A DNA stretch of 64,000 nucleotides from Taeniopygia guttata (Eukaryota > Chordata > Aves > Passeriformes > Estrildidae), in NCBI RefSeq assembly GCF_048771995.1, contig NC_133044.1, positions 454,001-518,000 of the forward strand, given 5' to 3'. Positions 47,359-58,800 of the stretch are shown here, in pieces (within the stretch, counting starts at the first letter, position 1; each line of letters opens with the position of its first letter). Both the position numbers and the translations under genes were made by a program. Below the pieces are notes generated by a model. That model saw nothing but the letters and a program-made list of their open reading frames with translations. It did no database searches and was not told where the DNA came from.

Positions 47359-50300
47359 ACGTTTGAAGGCCTTTTGTAAGGTTGATTATTTTGCAGGATT
47401 ATGAGACAAAATTCATTTTTGGAGGAAGAAGCCAGAGTGTCCTCTCTAAACAAGAAACTATAAGATAGATGGTTTGGTGGACCAGAGTACAGTGACAAAA
47501 AAACCCCCAATAACAAACCACAAGTCAAACCATGTTTAAGGTATTTCCCATCAATATATTACATTTCAAAAACCATCTAAAATCACTGTGACTTGTTATG
47601 GCATTTTAAGGAAATTCTCTGTCCTGTCTAATAAAAGGAAAAAGAATACACAACCAGACTTGATTTGTTGCCATTTTATAAATGACTTGATTTTATAGCT
47701 ATGTCAAAAAAATACTGGTTTTTATTATTTTAACGATTGACAATGCTTTGTTTGGATGTTTTTGGGGGAATTTGTATTTGGTCTGGCTTGGTTTGCTGAT
47801 GCAATAATTGGTTTTGCAGATCTCTGTGCATGGCATGGCCCCGGTCAGGGTCCCTCCTGCCGGTCCAAGGTCCCCCCAGGTTTCTCGGGTTTGTTGTTTG
47901 GCAGAGGCACACACTTTGTGCTGGCAGCTTGCAGGGCATTTCTGTGGCCTGGTGAGTAGAACCTGGGACAAGAAGACAGAGAAATGAGGTAGATTTGCTG
48001 CATGTGTTAATGTTTGTTAGTTTGTTCTGTCCTGATCATGCTTTGGTGTGGGAGCCAGTGGGTTTGGAGGGGATAAAAGGGGATGTGGTTCCCTTCCAGA
48101 GCACAGGCAGTTCAAACAGCTTTGTTCCCTTTGACAGGGAAGTAATCTCTCCTTATGCAGGATAAGGTTTGCTGCAGGAGGTCGGTGTGAGAGCTCGTGT
48201 CTGACAGTGAGACGTGCACCAAAGAACCCTCATCCCTCAGGACCCTCCCGTTCCCCCTTCCCAGTGATTGGGGCAGACCTGTCTGAGGGTAGTGGCAAAT
48301 CCCAGAGAGCCAGGAGAGGGGGAATGCTGTTTGGCTCTGCTGGTCCCTGCCAGCCTGCCCGGGAGGCTGCTTAGGACGTGTTGCGCTGCTCACTGAATGT
48401 TTTGGTCCTTGCACAGTATGTAGCTACTGCTGTGAATGATCTCCATTCTGTCTTCCTCTCTTTTTAAAGCAAGTATTCCGCAGTCCTTACTGCAGGCCAA
48501 ATGCAGCTGTTCTGCTGGGGCAGGATGGAGGAGGGTCCCACATCTGCCCAGGAGCTTTGGGAGAGGAGGAGGGGGTGGCTGAGCACCTCACGGCGCTGTG
48601 CCCAGCGTGGGGCCGAGGTCTCCTGCAGGAAAACAGCATCCATCCTCTGCCCAACAGACCTGTTGACTCTAGCAGGACTTCAGTCTGTTGAGAACTGGTG
48701 TGAGCAGTGTCAGGGGTGTAATTGAGAACATCTGCCTGTTCCACACTGTTCCCAGTTAAAACTGGTCTGGAGGCAGGAGAAGTGACTGCAGAGGTCAGGG
48801 GTGATTGTGCCTTCTGAGCAGGTGCCACTGGGAATTGTGTGAAGTCTGTTCATAAAGCCCCAGTTAACCACTTGTTTTATTTTTCTTTCATACATTCTTG
48901 AGTTCAGGAGCTCTTGGCTGTGCTTGCCAGCACAGCTCCTGCAGAGTGGGCAAACCTTGAAGGATTTCTTTTCATAGAACCCCATTTAAGCAGATCATTT
49001 GTTCTCATTCCAATGCACCATTAACACGGGGAGATTCCCAGAATTGCCAGGACTTTGTTGTCCTCTGTCCCTGCAGGTGCTTTCGCAAGGAGGCCATTGT
49101 GTGCCAGTATTTGAGAGATGAGGTTGGGTACGCCTCAGTTTCTCCTCATCAGAAACTCAGTGCTGAGTACGTGCAGCAGGTTCTCTTCTCTTCTCAGGAG
49201 GGAGTGTGGCTTTGCCCTCTGCAGCAGTGTCAGGAGGGGGAGGACGTGTGCTTCTGCCTTCTTTTACTGTTCCAACTCACAAAACAACAAATTCTCCTCA
49301 TTGAAGGAGCCAGGTTGAGAATGTGCTTGGTGCAGGAGCGTTGGCCGAGCCCCAGGGAGATGAGCTTCTGCTGGGTTCCTGAATGGCCTGTGCTGGATGG
49401 ACAGGGGTGCTGCTGACCTCCCTTACTGTCTAGAGCAAAGAGTGGCCCTGCCTTGCCCAGTGCTGTATCCTGGCCAGTTTTTCTTTCCCCTTGGAACCGT
49501 GCGATGCAGTCTGTCTGATCCCCTTCATGGGTCTTGACCTCCCCATCAGGAACCTCTCCCTTGGCCTGCCCAGGAGCTGCTCCAGATGTGTGTACCCCTG
49601 TTCCCATTTGCCTTTTTCAGGGCTACCAGAAACATTCTTTGGGATTTTTCTTTTTGTTTTTTAAAGTCAGCGAGCTTCACTCTTACTTGTAGGACGAAGA
49701 GCAGCCACAGCCCTTCCTTTTGTTGCTCAGAAACTTTGGATTTACACTGATGCTCTTAGAAATCCCGTTCAGTACTGTATGACAAGGGGCACTTTAGGAA
49801 TGTTTCTCCTCCTTTGAATTATGTTTTCCCTATGGAGAAAGCTATATATAAATATATATGTATACTTGGGGATTCATAAGATCTAATTTGTCCCCCAAAA
49901 AACCAATAAATATGAAGTTTACAAGAAATCTCTTCTGTTGTTGAATAATATTAGTTATTGGTGTAACCATGCCACAGAAACAATAGAAAATGGGGTTTCT
50001 GCATAGTAGTTTGAGAGGGTTTTCTGTCCTGTCACACCTGGCTTGGAGGCTGTTGGTCAGTGGAGATGGTTCTGCTGAGGGTAGGTGCCCTGGCAGCCCA
50101 TGCTCCACGTCCTGCTGCCAACAGCCAAATCATGCTCAGGAGCTGGAGCTGTGCTTAGAGCTCAGGAGCACGGCCTGGGGTGTTTGCAGCTGGGCAGATG
50201 TGTGGGCACAGAACCCCAGAATGGCCACGGGAAACCTCGTGCTGGGCTGCGCCTGCCAAAGCCACTGCCAGTGGCCTGCCAGGGAGTGCAGGCAGAGGGC

Positions 50301-50816
50301 AGAGCACCCAAACAGCTACTTTAGAATGGTCCTGAAAAGAGCTCTTAACGCTGACACTTTAGATACAGGAATGTATTCCTGACCTCACCAGTAAAAGTTT
50401 GCCAGATCTGTGTAGTTTATCTTAGGAAGGGAAGTGATCTGATTTCCCGTTTCTCTGCAGTTGCTTGTGTGGGATCCGAGAGGCAGCAGGTCGTGTGTCC
50501 CTGGGGGCGCGGGGGGCAGCTGGTGACCCACATTTCACATGGGGAAGTAAGGGCTGGAGCCAGACTGCTGCCGTCGGGGTTCTTCTGCATGTGTGTGTGT
50601 GTGTCCATCTGTCTGTCCGTGCTGGCGCTGGGTGCTGGGTGTCGAAGGCCAGAAGGGCTCCAGTGTCCCACTGGGCCCCTGGCCACGGGCACGGCTGGGT
50701 TTTGGTTGTTTTGGTTTCTTGAGCAGAGCTGGACGGAGCGGGCGGCCCTTTGCAGAGGCCTCTGCTCTCGGGGTGCCCACGGCCTGGCCGGGGCCTTCAT
50801 CATCCCACTGAGCCGG

Positions 50817-50836
50817 CTGCTGCTGCTGCTGCTGCT
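50817..50836. repeat. Short CTG repeat in the candidate 3' UTR
   Basis: Six uninterrupted CTG triplets lie inside the proposed extended MNT 3' UTR. The length is ordinary. Confidence 0.8.
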
Positions 50837-52807
50837 CTTGGGCTCCTTGTCTTTTTTTTCCTTTGTTTTATTTCAAAGTGGCCTTCTGTAACAAAAGAAA
50901 CAAAAAAAATGCCTTTGGGTGGTTTAGGTGGAGGTGAGGTGTCGCTGCTGTGTCGGTGTCGGTGTGGTTGTCCGTGCGCACGCCTGGTAGATTCCTGTAG
51001 ACATGCAATGCAAGGCTTATTGTGTCTGGTTTTTGTATGTAGCCTGTGTCTCTTTGGACTGGTTTGCATCCTGAGGGTGTTTTTTGCATTTAAAGAAAAA
51101 AAAGTGAGAACTGTTCCAGGTTGGGTGGGTACAAGGGACTCTGGAGACCTGGCGTGTGCCAGGGGTCAGGAGGAAGGTGTCTTCTGTCCCATGTGATGAT
51201 GTGGTCAGTGCTTGTTTGGCCCCTTTGCTTTCTGTGATGGGTATCCAGTGTCCCCACTGTGTCAGTGGAGCGAGCAGCCTTGGCCAGATGGACCTGGTGA
51301 CCTCTGCATACCTGAGCAGGACTTTGGCTCAGCCTGTCTTGGTGTTCAGGCACTTGCTTAATTAGCTTAGTCAGATAAGTGGCTGCTGCAGAGGGCTCCT
51401 GGAGCTGGTGTGGAGGTGGGCAGCTCTGAGACTTGGCATGTTTTTTTCTGAATAGTTGTTCATTCCAGTCTTTATTTTGATTCTAAAAGCTATGGGGGTG
51501 AGGAGAGGAAAACCCTCATACTTACGGCCTATTTTCCATCCCTTGTTATCATTTGGGACAGATTAAAATGAATTATAACACTGTCTTTAGGTTATTTCCT
51601 CCCTGAGTGAAACATCAGTTGTTAGAAGCAGATGTTTAGTGTTAAGAAAAATAGGCTGTGAGTAGAATCAGTCATGGCTTCTTTCTGTCCCTGTTATACA
51701 GAACTTGATAATCCAAACTTGAACTATTAAAATCCCAGCCCAGCACTGGATGGTGCAGTCTTGGCAGAGGTTGTGTTTGGCTGTTCGCAGGCTGCCTCAC
51801 TCCTTGCCTGAGGCTGCTGAACAGTGAAGGAAGGCCCCACTGGCCTCTGTCCCTGCTCTGCCAGGGCTGGGACGGGGCTGTTGTGTGCTGGGATCTGGTG
51901 GGAATGGGCCGTGGGATGTCATGGTGCTCCTCATCAGGGCGGCACGGCTGGTTCTGCTCTAGCTCTGGATGAGCCCCATGAGTTCAGCCCATTCCTTGTG
52001 CTGTGAATAGAAATTGGAGCGTGAGGGTGCGCTGGTGCAGGAGTCACCCCCAGGGAAATGCCCGAACTCCCAGCCCGTGTCTGTTGAGAGGTTTTCCCTG
52101 GCTGGCAGGCAGGCAGGCACGTCCTCCCGAGGCTGTGCTGCTGTGGCAGGCCCAGGCCCGCGCTGGCCGCGGTGCTGCCCGTGCCGGCCACGGGAACGCT
52201 CCGGCCAGACCCCGGTGCCAACGCCTTATGGATACGCCTTAACAACCTGAGCCAAAAGTGTGCTGGGGCTTGACAGAGCGAGATCAGGGACCGACTGTGA
52301 CCACCCAATGATTTATTGGCTTCTGGTCAGGCCCCAGCCTGGGCATCACTGGGTGAGGAGCCGTGGTGGGAGCGGGGACCCCCTGCTCTGTCACTGCATG
52401 TGACCCCCCTCCTGCCTAAAGCATTTATTTTATCTCGCTGTGCTCCCCGCGTTAGGAATGTGTCACTGGAGCTGCTGACTGTGAGCCCAGTCGCTGCCAT
52501 CACTGGCCCGGAGCCCCCGTCCCTCCCCTGCACCTCACAGGAGCCCCCGTGTCGCGCTCACCTGGGCAGGTGCAGTCTGTGTTTACAGTGAGGACGTGTC
52601 ACTGTGTTACCAATTTACTGAAATACTGAATATTGACAAACTAGACTGTAAAGATTTTTATGTGTTTGGATACATCTGCTATGTGAAAAAGCAACTAATT
52701 TTGTACATATTGTATTTTTACTATTCAGCTGTACAATATTGGCTCTTCATGCTCCAGAATTTAGGTATCCAACATGAATGATATCCATGTAATAAGCACT
52801 TGCCTGA

Positions 52808-52830
52808 AATAAATATAAAACTGAAATAAA
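52808..52830 (+). terminator. MNT: Distal MNT polyadenylation signals
   Basis: Two AATAAA hexamers (52808-52813 and 52825-52830) end a long AT-rich tract. The sequence beyond changes to GC-rich, which fits the end of a transcription unit. Confidence 0.55.
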
Positions 52831-52840
52831 CATGCACTGA

Positions 52841-54370
52841 AATCAGAAACAGGTTTCTGCATTTGCTTCCCTACGCTTTGCATGCAGATCCCTCACTTTG
52901 TGATTTCCCAGTTCCAAGAGCAATGCCTTCCCTCCCTCCGGAGCCACCGCGGCGCTCCAGGTGCGTGTCACGGATCCACGGGGCTGGAGCCCGCCCGGAC
53001 CAGCACAGACTTCCCGAGGGCCGTGTGTGGGGCTGGATCCAGCAGTGCTCTGCAGGGGAAAGCAAAGCCTTTGCGGCGGCAGCAATCCGTGAGAACTCGG
53101 GAAACGGTGCCCTGGCCAGGCCTTCTCCTGCTGAGGAGCCCATCCCAGCCCTGCTGCAGGGCAGAGGGGTCCCACCAGCCCCGGCAGCCCCAGCAGAGCA
53201 GCGTCCTGCCCGGGACCCTCCTGCTGGGACCCTCCTGCCCTCGCAGGCAGCCCCTCGGGTGTCCCTCCTGTGCCGGGCTGGGGCTGCACAGGGCGGGCAG
53301 GGATGGGCTGAACAGCCTGGCCAGACTGCCTCACCTGCAACCCTCTCTCCTGCAGGTGCTGAAGGTGCAGTCCCAGCTTCTCCCGCTCCCTTGTCTCCAG
53401 CAGGATGCGACAGATGTGGACGGTCATCCAGCACTGGGCAAGTCAAACCCCACTGGTGTTGGGGCCAGCAGGTCAGGGGTGGGGCTGGGGGGAACACCAC
53501 GGGTCTAAATAACTGCATTAAAAATTACTGAGACTGTGCAAAGGAAATGGTGGGGGACGTGTGGAAAGGACAGAGGGACAAGAGCCAGCTGTAAGCACCC
53601 AGGGCACCCTGCCCACCCCAGTCCCGCCATGTAGACAGGTGAACGCAGAGGACACTGGAAGTTTATTTAGGCCAACATGTCCTTGGTTGCACTTCATAAA
53701 GGGCTGATCCTTGTTGATAAGGATAAATAACTGATTAGCAGCTGGAACCAGCAGTGGCTGAGGGATGGCTGCACCCACCCCAGCAGACAGAGGCCTTTGT
53801 TGGGCCTTTTTATGGTGGAATGGGGAAATGTTCTCTAAGTCCTCAGGGACTCATCTCCAGGCAGACCTATTTAGCCTAAAAACCTGGAACACTGCTGCAA
53901 AAACTGCCAGTAGCAGCCAAGCAGCCAGGTGAGACTGAGGAGGGACCATCCCTCCTGCAGAAGAGACACAGCTGGAGGGGTTCAAGGGGTTTGAACAAGG
54001 ACTGGGAGTGATGGAGGAGGATCTCTCCTGGAAGTCCAGCAGCTCAGCTGGATTCAATGCAGCTGCAGCACAATCAGGCCTAAAATTTCAGGATGAAACA
54101 CTTACTTCTTAACACTTGTCAAAAGCCTATTTCTGTTCCTGGGCTGGGCTGACTCAGGCTCAGCCTGTGGGTACATGAAAACTGCCCTTAAAGTAATTTA
54201 AGGGACCTTGGGAGTCTACTTAATGGTGACCTATTTATTGCCTTTAGCACTACGGCCCATGCAGCTCATCAGAGAAACATTAATTACATCCTGCCCTGTC
54301 CTCCCAGACAGCCTCATCCCTGCTCTGTTGCTGGAATCACCTCAGGGGGAGAGAGAAATCGCTCCCAAAG
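52841..54370. other. Gap between the convergent 3' ends of MNT and SGSM2
   Basis: The segment at 52.9-53.5 kb is GC-rich and open in several frames on both strands, which usually reflects composition. One piece on the minus strand (53335-53433) has exon-like features and is discussed in the findings. Minus-strand AATAAA signals at 53664-53659 and 54239-54234 could be further SGSM2 ends. Confidence 0.5.
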
Positions 54371-55748
54371 AGCTCCATGGGATGCCTTGATGATAAGTAT
54401 TTATTCATAAGTTACATTTAAACATAAATAATTGAGCAATAAAGAGAACAGTCTGCTCTCAACAAAAATAAATAATACACAACATTGATAAAATCCAATC
54501 AGACAGAATGTTCTAACAAATACAGCAAAGTTCACAGATTGGGTTTTGTGAAACAGCTGTACAGAACATTCCCAACATACCAAAGGAAAATAGTGCAGTA
54601 TTATCTGTACATCCATCACTCCCTGGGCTCTGGGAGCTGGAGGTTTTTCTCACTCTTCTCATTCTTTTAAAAAATACTTTTCCAGTTTTCAAGTGAACAG
54701 ACAGACACACAGGGCCGGGCAGGGGGCTGGGGCACAGACTGTCCTGGGGCACAGGAGGGCTCCACACCCGAGCAGGGGCTGCAGCAGCAATCAGAGCCCC
54801 CCCAGGAATGCCAGCTCCTGTACCTGGCAGGGGCTGGTCCTGCTCGCAGAGACCAGCACCTGGTTTGTGTCTGCAGGACCCCCTGAAAGCTCTGCAGGGC
54901 AGGGAGGAGCTGGGGGAGGCTGGGCACTGCCATCTGCTCTCCATGGGATGTGAATCCATGGCCCTGCACAGCCCAGGGAGCAGGGTCCTGTCTGTGGGCT
55001 GAAGCTGCTCACCTGAGCAACACCCAGCAGGGCCTGGCAGCGGGGAGTGGTACAGGGTCAGTTTGCAAAGCAGAACAAAGGCAGGTCTGTGTGGGCCATG
55101 AACACTGGGCAGTGAGAGTCAGTCAGCCAAGGCCAAACTGGTGTTCCAGCTCATGAGCTCCTCACTGCTCCCATCAACTGTGGCATTTAGGTTAAGGCCA
55201 TTCTTCCACCCAGAAACCTTATCAGCTTTAATCACTGCTAAGTACAAACCCGAATGTTTTAGCAACATGAGCTCAGACACATTCTCTTCCATGTTCAAGG
55301 CAAAGACAGTGAGGCCAGGACCTGCTCCTCCAAGGACCCCATCCAGTGCTTGCAGCAGTGGGCCCAGCCTTGGCTCCACAGCAGCTTCTGGCAGAGCACA
55401 CAAGGTGCATCCAGGCTTTACAGGTGCAGCGAGTCAAAATAGAAATGCTGTAGTTTGTCAAATCCCCCCCTTTCAACATCACAAAGATGTAGACAGATGT
55501 CTTCTAGAGAGGGAAATAGAGAATGCAAAAAGATTTTGTCTAGAAATACAAAGTCAGTGTAACAAGGACTATCAAACACCAACCTCATCTGGTGAAGGGA
55601 AAGTTCAGGTTTTAAAAGTCTGTTACTATCTCCTCACAATTTATTACATTACATGGAAGATGCAATTAAAACACCATTTGGAATTACAGTGCAAGGAATG
55701 CTCCATCCAGTGGCTCACAGCGAGGCCCCAGGGACAGCCTGTCCACGG
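54370..55748 (-). other. SGSM2: SGSM2 3' UTR
   Basis: The sequence after the SGSM2 stop runs about 1.35 kb to a minus-strand AATAAA at 54405-54400. It contains a 90-codon open frame (about 55403-55119) with no recognised product. Confidence 0.65.
54400..54405 (-). terminator. SGSM2: SGSM2 polyadenylation signal
   Basis: TTTATT on the + strand reads AATAAA on the minus strand, about 1.34 kb after the SGSM2 stop. Confidence 0.55.
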
Positions 55749-55837
55749 TCACTTGTTCTCAATCAGTGTCTGCACTTTGTACACAAGGTCTCTGGCTATC
55801 CTCAGGATCTCCGCAGCATCGTGGTGCTCAGCCATTT
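55749..55837 (-). CDS. SGSM2: SGSM2 last coding exon
   Basis: The exon completes a split Glu codon and encodes [20 protein letters not shown], then VQTLIENK and TGA (55751-55749). This matches the conserved C-terminus. The acceptor is TAG at 55840-55838. Confidence 0.95.
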
Positions 55838-58800
55838 CTAGGAGACACAAACAAACATCTGAACTGTCAGCACCTGCCCAGCACTGATATTCATGTGGCA
55901 TTAGCAATAATTAATTACTGTAACAAGCAGCAATCCTGGAACATTCCAGGGGGTTGGTTTTGGAGAATTAAAAACAGAAGACGTGGATGAATTCCTTGTG
56001 CTGCAGGACCTGGCACTGAGACTCAGAGCTTAAAATGATCATGGGTTTGTCACAACAAGAACTGCACCAGACAGTCTCAGGAAGGGAGAAGGAGCAAAGT
56101 CTCGTTACTTTTTATCAAAATGGCTCTTACCATTAAAAAACTTGATGATATCAGTGAAGTCCATGTTGTTATCACGGATAATCTCTCGATAAACTTCCAC
56201 AAGTGCTAAGGCAATGAAAAGGACAAAATGTTCTGAAGAGATGTGCTTTGCTGCCCAAATAACTTCCCACACTGTAAATACATCCTCGTACAACAATTCT
56301 GAATGGGAATAAACATTACAAGAGCATCTGATTATTCAACTGACCATGTCCCTCCTGTCTCACCTCTGTCTACAGGCCTTACTCAGACTCCTCCTTTCCC
56401 TCTCCCCCTCCTTCAGCCAGCTCCTGCCACTTGTGCACGTAAGGCACAGAACTGCCTCAAAGAACAGCTACCACAGCCTGCAGGTGGGGCGGTGCAGAGC
56501 CAAGCCCAGGAAGGTACCTGAGCCAAGGGACACGTGAGAGCAGCACAGGACTGTCCTACAGGGCTGCGGGACAGGCTGCAGGTCTGACCGTGTGTCCAGG
56601 TGTATGTGGCTCTGCAGTGGGGCTGTCAGCACCAACACTCTGCTGGAGTGTGCTTGTGCAAGGACCTGGGATCATACAAGGCACCTCACCCTGAGAACAG
56701 CAGCTCCTGAGCTGCTGCTGAGCTGCTCCTTGTCATCACAAGAATGAGACAGGAGTATCAAAGCTCACAGAAGAGTGGGATCACCTTCTTGAGCAAACAG
56801 GCATGTGCACTGGGCAGGAACTTGGCTTCAACCACATCATCAGGAATTTGCAACTCCCCTTTCTAAGCCTGGACTCGTTCCAGTGCAGTTTCATCTCAGA
56901 GCTGCATTTCCTTTCCTGGCTACAAACTCTCCAGCTGCCACTCACCATCCTGACAGACCCTCACACCAAAACACAGAGCTGTTACAGTTCTACACAACCC
57001 TAAACTACAGGCACAGAACATTATTACCTCTTTTAAAGTCAAGCAGGAACCAGCGATAGCAGAAGTAAAAATGAGTGTAATCTCCATTCTGGTGCATCAA
57101 TTCAAAAAGTTCTGAGTCCAGAATCTAGAAAGGAAAACAGCAGCTGTCAGGATGTGGTCTGAAAGCAGCCAAGGTCAGAGGTGCTGGACTCCCACTGTGC
57201 TGCTCAGCACAGGAACAGCCCTTAGCTGTGTGTGCCAGTGCTGTGACCTGGCTGCCCTGACTCAGAGCTGAGCTGAGTCGTCACAGTTGCTCTTCACCAT
57301 GACTTTAAAGGGCCAAGGAACAAGGTGAAGATCCTACTGATTTTCAACAGGTGGCAAATGTCCATCTCCACCTCCACCCCTGCTCTCAGGCTGTAACTCT
57401 ACAAATCCACTTCCAACTCCTCCTGGCCAGCTCTGAAGTCACACCTGAGCCCCACTCCTTGGAGCTCTTGCCCTTCATGTGGCATCAGGCGAGTCCCAAG
57501 CCTCTGCCCCAGCCCTGTCTTCTGTCAGACCCCTGAGCCAGACTCACCTGGATGAGGGACCGCATGTTGGCGAAGTGTGTGTCCATAGCACCTCCATTGG
57601 GGAAGTTCTGGCTCATCCTCTTCATCAAGTGGCTGAAGCAGCTGTAGGCCAGCTGATCTGCAGGGACAAGGCAGACACTCAGTGCTGGCAATTGTGGGAC
57701 TTCGTGAACCAAAATAACAGAACTGCAGGGCTTAGGAAAAACAGGGGCTTCCCCTTTGCTGTTCTCTGAATCCCAGGATTTAGATGAAAGAGAGGTTGGT
57801 TCCTGTCTCTGGACCATTTTTGCTAGTTATGTTTCAAAGAATACAGCCTGCACTTGACTTTTCAGCATCAGCAACTACCAGAACACAGTAATGTTACTAA
57901 CTTTGGTAAAATTTAATCTGGAAGTCAATGAGTGCCAGGGCAGCCCCAAGACACTACTGTTAGCCATTTCAACAGCCACAGGTGGAGAAAACACAAATCA
58001 GGAGCTGCAGGTTTGCTTTTGCTGGTGACCCAGCCCTGGTTAATGCAGACAGCTCCTTCTGAAACGGCATTTCTAAGGAAAGACCTCACTAAGGATACCA
58101 GCATGTCCCAAAGGAAAACCCTTCCTACCATTGTCAAGAATAACCATCAAAGGAGCCAGGAGGTCACACATGCCTTGGACATAACCAACTTCTAGGTGCT
58201 CCCAGACATAGCTGTGGAAAGAAGAAATCTTTGTATTGAAGGCTGATTCCATATGTGAGATCAAATCCTAAGCTGCTGAAGGTGCGAGTCTCAACCTTCT
58301 GACACCCCCCAGAGTATTTCACAGCCCTTTACTCTTTGCTGCCTGGATAAAGTGGCCCTCTGAGCACGGAGGTATCATCCTGACCAGGAGAAACCCAAAC
58401 CTCAGCATACATTCAGAGAACAGTTCTCTAAAATAGGGTCTGTCACTTGAAAAATCTTCTCAAACCTGCGTTCCAAACTTGGACCCATGCTCTAGCCTAC
58501 CATCCTGCCTGTTCCTCCTTCTGGCAAGTTGTTTTAAAGTCTTTAGTGAGAACTCTTATTAACTGTTATTTGCATATTATTATAGTTTATAGATTAGCTT
58601 ATGGGTTGTGACAGAAATATGAAAGTAGTTAGGTTTACAAGCTCATTACCTGCACATGACATTTCGGAGCTTCTCCAGGTTCTCAGCAGTAAAATACCAG
58701 TAATTCCGATCACATCTCTGGACATCTTTATCAATTCTGTGCAAATTTAAGGCAACAGTGTCCAATAACTCTATCTAGAACAGAGAATTTTTAGTTAGAT

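Larger units (their letters stand above)
46949..52840 (+). other. MNT: Candidate MNT 3' UTR, short and extended forms
   Basis: No convincing coding exon follows the stop on the + strand. AATAAA signals occur at 47228, 47630, 49905, 52808 and 52825. The AT-rich end at 52.6-52.83 kb, with TGTACAATATTGG-type sequence and two closely spaced AATAAA, looks like a true distal 3' end. That would make a 3' UTR of about 5.9 kb. The proximal signal at 47228 would give about 300 nt. Which are used cannot be seen from DNA. Confidence 0.55.

Noticed and set aside
52863..53531. Two long + strand open frames and a 215-codon - strand frame
   Set aside because: Overlapping open frames on both strands point to GC composition. 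Only the 99-nt minus-strand block inside has splice borders and codon-position bias.
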